Origin: Bidens hawaiensis
Taxonomy: Eukaryota; Streptophyta; Magnoliopsida; Asterales; Asteraceae
NCBI GenBank assembly: GCA_021521415.1
Contig: JAIQDT010001955.1
Location: forward strand, 117,076-181,075
DNA: 64,000 bases
Direction: 5' to 3'
The notes below the pieces were generated by a model. The model ran no database searches, was not told the DNA's origin, and saw nothing but the letters and a program-made list of their open reading frames with translations. The translations under genes were made by a program, and so were the position numbers. This document shows positions 55,687-64,000 of this stretch, piece after piece. Every line of letters begins with the position of its first letter. Position 1 is the stretch's first letter.

Positions 55687-58044
55687 TCAAATGTCATTTT
55701 TCTCATTGTTGTTTATGAAGTTGTGGGACGTGTCAGAATCAGAAGAGCAGTCTTTAGGATTCCATGCACGAGCAGGTTTCCTGTTTTTAAAAAATTTTTG
55801 AGACTGTCTCCTTCTTGGTTTTAAAACAACATCCTCAGATTTGTCAATATTTGGATGTCTTTTCTGCCTTCTTTTTGATGAATTCTCAGACTTGTCAGTC
55901 TTTGAATTCCTTTTTGCTCTCTCATTCTTGGTTATCCAAAAAGGAGGTTTATCATTCTTTTTATTTATGGATCTCACATCCATTTCGCTGGCAGAACTGT
56001 CAGGTTGATCATTTCTTGTTCTTGAGCTTGGTTTAGCTCTTGAACGAAATTGATTAAACCTACTGTTCGTTTCTCTTTTCATATTATGCCAGCTCTTGCA
56101 ATGTCTTGCAGGGTGAGACGGGTTACCACACACAAAACAAAGTTTTCTTCTATCTTCCCTATAGAAACCGTCAGAATGATAATACATGGGTTGTGGCGAA
56201 TAAGGATATGGTTGTACGGGAACAAACAAGCTGTCAGATCTATGACCCCGATCATCAAAAACATTTGTATAGAAAGAGTTAACATAATCTTGTGGATAAT
56301 AACCATAGTAGCTATTATCAAATTGATTGTAAAGTTGAGGTTGATAATATTGATTAGTAGATTGATAAAAATTGTTTCTATGAGGTGGGACATATTTACC
56401 CGATGTACTTGCCTTTTCCTTTTCAAAACAATTTTCATTAACTTTGGTTTCCTCAACTTTACAACTATTTGATGAATAACTAGGTAAGTTAGTATTCACA
56501 TATACCTTTTCATGCACGTTTCTATCAACAATGGTTTCATCAAAAATAGTTTCAGAGTCACTATTAGAAATGGAAACATCATTTTCATTTTCAAGAGTCG
56601 TGCCAACATGAACACTCTTATCAAATACATTATTGTTCAAAATGTTTTTGGAATCAATATTATTACAGACAGGGTTGACAATAGATGAATCAAAAAGTAC
56701 GTTTTTATCCCCACAACCCTTGTTTGTTTGCACACACCCCTTTTCTTCTACACAACCCGCTATAGAAGATGAATCACTATTAGGATTAACTGAAGAATTA
56801 GCTGAAATAACAATCTTGGGAGCTGCAGGAATAAATGTCTTTGATATGGGCAAATGACCAATACCATAGACCATTTCTTCCTCAGGAGGAGAATTAAAAT
56901 CAAGGTGAGGAACACTAGTATAGTTATTGTTAAACGGTGTAGGTACAGCAGAACTATCATAGCCTAAACCAGTCTTTAATCTTAATTCCATTTGTGACCC
57001 AATAAGTTTGTTCAGCTTTTCGGTGGCTAACTCAAAGTTTTCTATGGCAATCTTCTTTTGGGTTAGCTCAATTTCTAATTTAACAATTTTGGCGTTTAGT
57101 TCAACTACTTGATTTTCATGACGTTTTGCTAAATTTCTAGCAATTGAAACTTGTTCCCTAAGATCGGCCATATCATTACCAAGAGTGTTAATTCTAATGG
57201 TGTAGATCTTTGCAGCCTTTTTAAGATCGTCATTTTGAACTCTAATGCTTTCAATTTGTTCAAGAATTCTAACATTATGGTTTCTATAGTGCAGGACTTT
57301 ATCAATATAATCTTGTGTGCAAAGTTTGTGTACCTCGGGAATGCGAGAGGCAGGTGTAGGAATTCCATCAGTGGTGCATGACGAGGTGCTTGTTTGACTA
57401 CTTCCACTTGCAGCACACTCGGGGATGATAGGACTTGCATGACTCCTCACACCCGCATCACTTTTCTCAGCTTTATTTTCTTTTGACTGATTGTATATTC
57501 GAAGGTTGGCATCCATCGATTTAAAAGACTTGATGGTAGAAGTCAACTCTAAGAGTGTTAAGGTATCCAGGTTCGCCGTTCTCTTGATGGTAATCACACT
57601 GGTGTTCCATGCGTAAGGCAGTGAATCCAACAACTTCATATTGATCTCAGACAACTTAGTTGTGATACCTGCACATCTCAATTTAGTAATGAGTGACTCA
57701 AATCTGTTGATGAGAGAGGCAACCGATTCTCCTTGAGTATGTTTAAACATGTTGAATTCTTCTTTTAACATGTTCTTTTGGCATTCCCTCATATTTAGAC
57801 TCCCTTCAAGCCTAGAATTGCAAGACATTTTTTTTGTCAACTGGTCAAAGTCAACGGTCAATGGGTCAAAGTCAACGGTCAACAGATCAAAGTCAACGGT
57901 CAACGGGTCAAAGTCAACAGTCAACGGATCAACCCTTTTCTTAAAGATCAAACACTCTTGAAACAAAAACTGTTTGATAAACACAAGTCCAATGTATTCA
58001 AATGACCAATTGTATTCAAATGAACAAGTGTATTCAAATAACAA
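55687..58044 (-). CDS. Copia gag polyprotein, 785-codon ORF
   Basis: The capsid-like part reads LKEEFNMFKHTQGESVASLI and LTKLRCAGI-type motifs followed by DSLPYAWNTSVITIK, as in copia gag proteins. A coiled-coil-like region follows (codons about 250-345). A CCHC zinc knuckle CFVCGNPSHPARHC lies near 56,099-56,143, with a basic tail rich in Lys/Arg/Ser. The usual N-terminal part of the gag domain is missing; instead codons 1-72 read through leader repeats (FEYN motifs, then a 7-residue DPLTVDF repeat). A natural start could be Met73 (57828). The ORF is open, so gag may still be supplied to particles. Confidence 0.75.
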   Translation of the reverse strand: MLFEYTCSFEYNWSFEYIGLVFIKQFLFQECLIFKKRVDPLTVDFDPLTVDFDLLTVDFDPLTVDFDQLTKKMSCNSRLEGSLNMRECQKNMLKEEFNMFKHTQGESVASLINRFESLITKLRCAGITTKLSEINMKLLDSLPYAWNTSVITIKRTANLDTLTLLELTSTIKSFKSMDANLRIYNQSKENKAEKSDAGVRSHASPIIPECAASGSSQTSTSSCTTDGIPTPASRIPEVHKLCTQDYIDKVLHYRNHNVRILEQIESIRVQNDDLKKAAKIYTIRINTLGNDMADLREQVSIARNLAKRHENQVVELNAKIVKLEIELTQKKIAIENFELATEKLNKLIGSQMELRLKTGLGYDSSAVPTPFNNNYTSVPHLDFNSPPEEEMVYGIGHLPISKTFIPAAPKIVISANSSVNPNSDSSSIAGCVEEKGCVQTNKGCGDKNVLFDSSIVNPVCNNIDSKNILNNNVFDKSVHVGTTLENENDVSISNSDSETIFDETIVDRNVHEKVYVNTNLPSYSSNSCKVEETKVNENCFEKEKASTSGKYVPPHRNNFYQSTNQYYQPQLYNQFDNSYYGYYPQDYVNSFYTNVFDDRGHRSDSLFVPVQPYPYSPQPMYYHSDGFYREDRRKLCFVCGNPSHPARHCKSWHNMKRETNSRFNQFRSRAKPSSRTRNDQPDSSASEMDVRSINKKNDKPPFWITKNERAKRNSKTDKSENSSKRRQKRHPNIDKSEDVVLKPRRRQSQKFFKNRKPARAWNPKDCSSDSDTSHNFINNNEKNDI
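57830..57935 (-). repeat. 21-bp tandem repeat with GTCAA motifs at the gag start
   Basis: Four to five units of CAAAGTCAACGGTCAACGGGT-like sequence encode DPLTVDF heptads on the minus strand. The 21-bp period keeps the frame open. Each unit carries TTGAC cores resembling W-boxes. Confidence 0.88.
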
Positions 58045-58665
58045 TTGTATTCAAATGAGCAATTGTGTTCAAATGAAAAATTGTATTCAAATAACAAATT
58101 GTATTCAAATGAACAATTGTATTCAAATGATGAAGAATTTGAATACAATTTTCTTATGAACAATTGTATTCAAATGATGAAAGATTTGAATACAATTTTC
58201 TTGGATCAATTGTATTCAAATAATGAAGGATTTGAATACAATTTACTTAGAACTCGGAAGCTTGGATTTGAATACAATTTTCTTAGATCAATTGTATTTA
58301 AATAATGAAGGATTTGAATAAAATTTACTTAGAACTCGGAAGCTTGGATTTGAATACAATTTACTTGGATCAATTGCATTCAAATAATGAAGGATTTGAA
58401 TACAATTTTCTTGGATCAATTGTATTCAAATAATGAAGGATTTGAATAATATACTTAGAAACTCGGAAGCTTTGATTTGAATACAATTTACTTAGAACAA
58501 TTGTATTCAAATAATAATTGTATTCAAATGAGCGATTGTATTCAAATGACGAAGGATTTGAATACAATTTACTTGGAACAATTTTATTCAAATGATGAAG
58601 GATTTGAATACAATTTCCTTGAATACAATTGTATTCAAGTGACAAAAGTATTCAAGTGACAACAG
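57990..58665 (-). repeat. Leader repeat array of TTGTATTCAAAT motifs forming hairpins
   Basis: TTGTATTCAAAT and its complement ATTTGAATACAA recur throughout. From 58,117 to 58,613 they form at least eight head-to-head pairs separated by about 7 bases (AATGAAG), each an almost perfect 12-bp stem-loop. Spacers carry TTACTTGGATCAA or AACTCGGAAGCTT. The array lies between the primer-binding site and gag, in the transcribed leader. Confidence 0.9.
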
Positions 58666-58958
58666 TATTTGAATTCCTCTTTTGGAATGTCACCAACTCA
58701 CTTTCTATCACCTTTCTCAAACCAACCCAAATACATGCAAAACACTACAAACACAAATGTTTTGAGATTCACACACCAAAACCAATAACTTTTCAACCAA
58801 ACTTTATCATCTTCAACATGAACACTCTTATTTTCTTAGAAACTTTGAAAATTTATGAACCCGAAACCCACTTATTTTCTTTGAAAAATCCATCTTTTCA
58901 CACACAAGACCAAAATCCAAGGTTGTGACCCAAGATCTACAACTAGTCGAGCCCGAAA

Positions 58959-58970
58959 GCTCTGATACCA
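58959..58970 (-). promoter_or_regulatory. Primer-binding site complementary to initiator tRNA-Met
   Basis: On the minus strand TGGTATCAGAGC begins two bases after the 5' LTR end. This is the standard plant copia primer site and fixes the element's orientation. Confidence 0.93.
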
Positions 58971-58972
58971 AT

Positions 58973-59364
58973 TGTAGGTCCCGAAACCGGATCAAACAAC
59001 ACAACAAACTAAATACTAGTTGTTCTTGGATCAACCTCACAACTAGTTGGCGGAAACAACTAGTTGGACCGAGATCTCGGATCTTGTGTGTGGGTATGGT
59101 GGAGCCGAAACTTGGAAGAAAGAAAGGGAGTTGAGAGAGTTTTTGGTCTCTTGGATAATTGTTTTGCAAAGGGTTATTTGGTGTATTTCATACACACACA
59201 ATATATAGTGTGGGTATGTTATACACCATTCCATTAATAACAAGCCCAATAGGCACCAAGTACACAAGGCCTCGGGCCCAATACATATAAACGTAAACGA
59301 ACGAAAATGTAAACTAAAATGATACAAATACGAAAGACTCAATTAAACAAAACCAGGCCTTACA
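58973..59364 (-). repeat. 5' LTR of the copia element
   Basis: A 392-bp LTR with TG/CA ends, intact and nearly identical to the pieces of the 3' LTR outside the 87-bp duplication. The near-identity suggests a fairly young insertion. Confidence 0.9.
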
Positions 59365-59369
59365 ATATT

Positions 59370-60587
59370 TTATGTTATCAAGGACTTCAAGCCACTAAAG
59401 AATTATGCTAGGATCCTAATGTGGTTGTTTAGCAGTATTGTATTCAAGAGAAAATGATTTATAGCGCAAATTGGTTACTCTTGACACCAAAACAAACAAG
59501 AACAAATCAACTATTGTAAGGAAAAACAACCGAATGATTGTATTGAATGATAAACTTCAAATTTCAATGAGTATATGGTTTCAATATGAAACCGGGTTCA
59601 ACCATAAACACGATTAAAACAGAATTCAGATTAGGACCGGCTCAACATCCTCAGAGGCCTAAAACTAACTAAAAAGTCGAGGCTTTTTTATTTTCTTCTA
59701 AAAGAACTATACTTTTAATATCTTATAATACATAACTCTTATTTCAGATGAAGACCCTATAAATTTGAAGGCCTAAAGCTATTGTCTCAAGTAGCTAACC
59801 CACGAGACGGTCCTGATTCATATTATAATTGTGATGATCATAAACAATATCAAATCTCTCTTAACCAAACAAAAACGAATCAACTTGTAACCTAATCTAG
59901 AGACTTAACCAACAAGAGGGAGAAAGTAACAAGAATAATATTGACCAAATAATCTGATGGGTGACACTTGGACCAGCCTCCATCTTCTAGAAATGCCCAT
60001 ATCTCCAAAGAAGCTTCTGGCCCAAAACTCCTGACCCAAGTCCACTCTGAAATCCGAATGAACACAGGATTATAAACACCAACAAAAACAACCCTTTGTA
60101 GAATAACTTGACCCTAAAGCATATATAATTTTAACTAGAAAACAAAGTAATGAATTGCAGGCAAATATTACATTTTTAACAAACTATAAATGTTTTGTTT
60201 GATATAACAATCAATGGCACAATCAGTGACCACTCGAGCTATTGTTAAATTTTTATCAAGTCACAAACTAAAGTGTGATTACTTAACTTTCTTCTTCTTA
60301 TTTATTTATTTTTATTTTTTTTATGTGAGGAAGAATGGGAGGACTCAAGTTTGACAACCACCCTTGGAATAGTCATGAATCAAAATGCTAGGACATGCAT
60401 GGATATGGATCACTATTATAAGTTGACAATTTTTGTATGATGATAAAATAAGAACATGTGATACCTATTAGTTACAAATAATCATATGTTCATAGCTTAT
60501 CCTTGTATGCTGTAAACGAAAAGCCGTACAAAAATGAAGAGAAATTAACTAACAACAATGGAATGATCAAAGATATTATAAGAAAGC
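59370..60587. other. Intergenic sequence right of the copia element
   Basis: AT-rich DNA containing one hAT MITE (59,632-59,815). No gene or longer ORF was recognised. Confidence 0.4.
59632..59815. mobile_element. hAT-type MITE, relative of the one at 21,091
   Basis: The ends TAGGACCGGCTC and (reverse complement) CAGGACCGTCTC match the termini of the 21-kb element, as does the AGAGGCCTAAAACTAACTA block. The flanks ATTCAGAT and ATTCATAT match at 7 of 8 bases. It lies in the opposite orientation. Confidence 0.7.
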
Positions 60588-60773
60588 TCATAAGAAAGGC
60601 ACATAAGTCCCGCGATCGATGAGAGGATCGACCGAATCTTTCATAACAACGCTTTTGGATCTAACGTGATTCGGGAGAAAGGTGAAATACAACCAAACCA
60701 CGTACACGACGAAACTAAACACGATAGAAATAGTTGAAGAAAGTCTTGATCTTGAACGGTGAATAGATGACAT
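60588..60773 (-). CDS. Candidate small membrane-anchored or secreted protein, 61 aa
   Basis: The ORF has a basic Ser-rich start (MSSIHRSRSRLSS), a hydrophobic helix (about residues 14-33, ISIVFSFVVYVVWLYFTFL) and a short C-terminal part ending DSVDPLIDRGTYVPFL. This is the size and layout of plant small secreted-peptide precursors. A TATA-like CATATAATTTATAC lies 46-60 bases upstream on the same strand, giving a compact promoter. I do not recognise the C-terminus as CLE, CEP, IDA, PSK, RGF or RALF. It could be a chance ORF, though the helix and promoter spacing favour a gene. Confidence 0.45.
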   Translation of the reverse strand: MSSIHRSRSRLSSTISIVFSFVVYVVWLYFTFLPNHVRSKSVVMKDSVDPLIDRGTYVPFL

Positions 60774-60839
60774 GTGTAGAGAGGTTGATGATCCAGATAC
60801 ATCTTAATGTGTGAGGTTTGTATAAATTATATGGAATCC

Positions 60840-62290
60840 ACACTAGCTCATATCCATCATGGCCATAGTCTAAGGTCTAATCACGTACTTTAGACCCCTA
60901 ATTACCCTTGTGCAACACTTCAACCCGCTAAGTCTAATTTTATCTAGATCATGTTGTAGCTCGTTTGATACACATCAGTCTCACTAATGTTAGCCTTACA
61001 CAACTCTACTCAATAAGTTGCAAAAGTTAGAGCAATGAAGTTCACGATCAAGGCTCAGATCGGACATACATCGACCGTCAAAAGACCAGCTAAGGTCAAT
61101 AGCATGAACGCAACAGAATACCACTATTGATACAACAATTATCGTGCAACGACCATCCTATGATCAGACAACATTACAGGCAATGAACAAATCAACAACT
61201 TACGGTCTGTCTGTCGCAGCCAACCATTTAACTTCTAAATAGTTTTAACAAAATAGTGAACCAACTCTAATATGCTCCTTCAAGATAAAGCTAAGACGTT
61301 GAAAGGTATATAATGAAAGATCACCTAACAGTTTTAAACTAAGTTTTTATACGCTATAAAAAAGTTTAAGGGATTTAAGGGTGGACATATATACAAAAGC
61401 ATTTTGGACAAGGTGATTTCAACAGATAGTAAGAGGTGATTGGAGTTGGATCAATCTAGCTTATGGAGAGTAAAAAACAAATTAGATTTAATATAATTAA
61501 GTGTATGTTTTATATCATTAGTGTATTGATTAGTAACCAACACAATGCTTGGGATGGTAGTTACTCACATAACTGTCTGCATGACTGTTATATATATGTA
61601 TGTATAATGCCAGTAGAAATTATCTTGTTCTTATTTTTTTTAAAGCGTTTATGAACGACAAATTACTCTATTCCTAAATACCCTATAAACCACCTAAACC
61701 TGCACCTTGCAGAATTTGAAACATCCAACCTTTAGAATAGAGGAGAGACACCTTACCATGATTGCATGACAGTATGACACCATGTCCCTTGGTCAATTAT
61801 CATGTTCTTATTACCAATAACATGCTACTTTATATTAATTAAACCCTAATGCTAATACTAATACCTAATATGCATATTAAAGAATATGTAATTGTATTTG
61901 CTAGCTAGATCTAACTTTTTCTTGCTAACACATGTTCATGTGTGATGACCATTCACTACACCAACATATCAGCAAACAGCAAATAATTCCTACCATTACA
62001 TTCAAGTACGTACGGTACTCAATCCTTCATGCCTTTTTTGTTTCTTCAGGTCTAGGAGAAAAAGACTGCTAATCAACGTTCAAATTGATATCAAAAGAGA
62101 TATATACCATTAAGTTCTAACAATCCATCCGAATTCGTGAGGTTCATCAATGACTGATAATTACTAGCTAGTTGTATATATACGAAGCGTTTTACTTCAA
62201 AATAAAGTTGCTAAAACCACAAAAACAAGGAGTCACAAACTCAAAATTAAAATACTTGAACTTACAAGAATTGCAGAAGTAGAAGTTCTT
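60840..62290. other. Intergenic region between the small-protein candidate and the TCP gene
   Basis: AT-rich, mostly unique-looking sequence with no recognised repeat or ORF. It probably includes the distal 3' flank of the TCP gene. Confidence 0.4.
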
Positions 62291-62547
62291 GCAGATGATG
62301 AAAGCTAGCAATTAATTTCAATATATCTTCAATATTAATAGAAAATTTAAAGTTCATATCCCTTTATGGAAATCAAGATACCAAGACAAATAACTCAAAA
62401 CATTAAGGGTACTAAAAACAGTTTGCATATATATACACTACACACACTTGATATCTATTACAAGAATTCATATATTTAAGTATCAGGTAATGAAAAATAT
62501 AAGCATATGCGAAGTGATGTCTTCGTCATCTCTGTTAAAGTGATTAC

Positions 62548-63456
62548 TTATATTTTTTTATGCGATGGAAACTTGCAATGAGCATCCAAAGCAAAGGGTG
62601 CTTTCTCTTGAGAATCACTCAGGTTAAACAGTGGCATGCGCGAGTTTGTTGGTACATGTTGAGAACTTGAGCTTAACAAATGGAAGTGATTATTTTGTGT
62701 AATAAAATCATGGTTCTCACCCAAACTAGGCATGAAATATGGTGTGATGGCAGAAGGAGGACACAAAGAAAATTGGGAGGCAGATGGTAGGATTAATGAC
62801 GATTCGGTTTGAGATGAAACTTGTACTTGGTTTCCAAATTGGGATATTGCTAGATTTGGAGAATGTTCCCAATTATTGTAAGGATTATATGAAAACAATC
62901 TTGGATAAGAATATTGAGGTACTGGGAATAAGTTCAAACCTCCATTTCCGTCTCCATCTTCGTGTTCGCTCCATTTGTTTTCGACTAGTGCTTCCTTCCC
63001 TTTCTTTGTTTGATGATCTCCATTGATATCAATGTTGTTGTCAATATTGAGTCCTTGTTTGGTATAGAGCGAGGTTCGATTTCCTGCATCTTTCACAAAT
63101 GTTGCATTCGGAGAACTAAGGAACTGCGAGAAAGAAACTTGAGATGAATTAAAATCTTGTGGCATTAAAGATGGCGGCATAAATGGATGGAACTGATTGA
63201 AATCTCCAGGTAGCATTTGGAGGGGTGGAAGCTGATCGATATCATCTTTAGTTGCATCAAGTAACCAATCTATGACCTTGCTAGGCTGGTTTAATCCGAG
63301 CCTATCTTGAAGATCATACAATTGAATAGCCGTAGGAACTGAAAGCCTAATTCTTCGGTCTCTCAATCCTTTTACAGTGCAAACCTTGCTATGCCTGTCT
63401 TTACCTCCGAAAGCCTTAGATACCCTTACGATTCTCGAGTTCTTAAAACCAGCCAT
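62548..63456 (-). CDS. TCP transcription factor, class II CIN type (TCP5/13/17-like)
   Basis: CIN-type TCPs bind GGNCCC-like promoter sites and restrain leaf and petal cell proliferation. The TCP domain covers residues about 13-73. The basic region is [20 protein letters not shown], followed by helix-loop-helix [20 protein letters not shown] and SKVIDWLL, then the conserved [10 protein letters not shown]. The rest (to 302 aa) is Ser/Asn/Pro-rich, as in TCP5/13. Upstream, in another frame, 34 codons from 63554 read MFSNTSGGKDFQAKQEGDGD to SSSRQW, resembling the N-terminus of TCP5/13 proteins. One missing G at about 63,453 would explain the split. As the sequence stands, translation can start at 63456 and keeps the whole TCP domain. 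No miR319 target site was noticed, as expected for this subgroup. Confidence 0.92.
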   Translation of the reverse strand: MAGFKNSRIVRVSKAFGGKDRHSKVCTVKGLRDRRIRLSVPTAIQLYDLQDRLGLNQPSKVIDWLLDATKDDIDQLPPLQMLPGDFNQFHPFMPPSLMPQDFNSSQVSFSQFLSSPNATFVKDAGNRTSLYTKQGLNIDNNIDINGDHQTKKGKEALVENKWSEHEDGDGNGGLNLFPVPQYSYPRLFSYNPYNNWEHSPNLAISQFGNQVQVSSQTESSLILPSASQFSLCPPSAITPYFMPSLGENHDFITQNNHFHLLSSSSQHVPTNSRMPLFNLSDSQEKAPFALDAHCKFPSHKKI

Positions 63457-64000
63457 TGTCTTGAAGATGATGTATACCTTGGTAACATCGGATCATCGCC
63501 GTCGCCTTCTTGCTTCGCTTGAAAGTCTTTTCCTCCTGAAGTATTGCTGAACATCTTATTTCTTGCATCATAGGTTACTTATCTTCATCTGGGATGTACA
63601 AGATTTTTGTGTTTTATAATTTTCTGAAATATCAGGAGTGCTTAGGTTAATAAGTAACTAATTAAACTAGATAAATTGCTTCTCATGCCTATCTTGATAT
63701 GAAATATGAGTTGAATATTTTTCTTGAACATATCAACCAAAAACTAAGGTTTTCTTTCCAGATCTAAAACATGCAATTTTTTTATTATTATAAGTAGCAA
63801 CTGATTATAGTTGAGAAGAAGAAAATGAACAAGAAAGTAAAACTAAGATCATTTGCATGTGATGGCTGATAAATACCTGCAAATGATCAAATATCAATGA
63901 TCTGTGGCCGTACTTTGATCAAAAGGTATTGATGGCCTTAAAAACTTACTGATCACAGAGAGTAAAGCTGTCATGTGCTTTTGGAACTGCAGATCAGACA
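63457..64000 (-). promoter_or_regulatory. 5' leader and proximal promoter of the TCP gene
   Basis: It contains the out-of-frame N-terminal coding remnant (63554-63453) and then an AT-rich leader. A possible splice acceptor lies upstream (ACATCCCAG, about 63,592-63,600 on the minus strand). No clear TATA box could be assigned before the window ends. Confidence 0.35.

Larger units (their letters stand above)
49999..59364 (-). mobile_element. Ty1/copia LTR retrotransposon, minus orientation, internally deleted
   Basis: A perfect 5-bp duplication ATATT flanks it (49994-49998, 59365-59369), and both LTRs run TGTAGG...TTACA on the plus strand. The 5' LTR is 58973-59364. The primer-binding site follows on the minus strand, and gag comes next (58044-55687), then remnants of protease and RNase H. 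The 3' LTR (49999-52551) is split by another element. A purine-rich tract (minus strand AGACTAGAGGGAGAT) abuts the 3' LTR at 52,552-52,566. Integrase and reverse transcriptase are missing, so it is non-autonomous. Confidence 0.9.

Noticed and set aside
57974..58305. Forward-strand ORFs with repeated YSNEQLYSN motifs
   Set aside because: They are translations of the TTGTATTCAAAT repeat array on the strand opposite to the retrotransposon.

Overview
This 64 kb window is nuclear DNA of a flowering plant. It is strongly AT-rich, has spliced genes with plant-type introns, and contains several plant-typical families: POLAR-like, TCP, presenilin-2-type, GH28 polygalacturonase and a mitochondrial glycine-rich RNA-binding protein. 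The repeat families look like those I associate with Asteraceae, but that placement is a weak inference.

Genes sit at the two edges. On the left are a two-exon POLAR-like polarity gene (239-1680, +), a four-exon glycine-rich RRM protein (3319-2086, -) and an intronless presenilin (6470 or 6608 to 7801, +). On the right are a 61-residue membrane/secreted small-protein candidate (60773-60588, -) and a CIN-type TCP transcription factor (63456-62548, -). The TCP gene appears to have lost the frame of its conserved N-terminus through one missing base.

The middle (about 11-60 kb) is repeat territory built on a direct segmental duplication: copy A about 10,999-26,485 and copy B about 37,612-49,945. 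Each copy carries a GH28 polygalacturonase gene with all splice sites kept but with its own premature stops (one in A, three in B, none shared). The copies act as natural filled/empty site controls for each other. They let me delimit a PIF/Harbinger-like element (12,197-12,947), a CACTA element (13,903-16,992) and a hAT MITE (21,091-21,388) in A, and a complete 3.16 kb hAT transposon with a 700-aa uninterrupted transposase ORF (43,150-46,312) in the 5'UTR of the polygalacturonase in B.

Between and beyond the copies lie a tandem array seeded next to a cathepsin-propeptide (I29) pseudo-exon (29.3-32.3 kb), a MULE inserted in that array with a perfect 9-bp target duplication (31,123-32,172), and a second MULE with long terminal inverted repeats that carries about 26 copies of a 42-bp minisatellite (33,732-35,897). 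A 1.1 kb inverted repeat follows (36.2-37.4 kb). At 49,999-59,364 lies a minus-strand Ty1/copia element whose pol has been largely deleted, whose 3' LTR is split by a 2 kb solo LTR, and whose leader contains a repeated hairpin array.

Fragments of a non-LTR retrotransposon family with a zinc knuckle and an R2-like endonuclease signature occur at 4.8-5.5 kb and 18.2-19.8 kb. Both break frame at the same slippery-looking G-run. No tRNA, rRNA or CRISPR was found.
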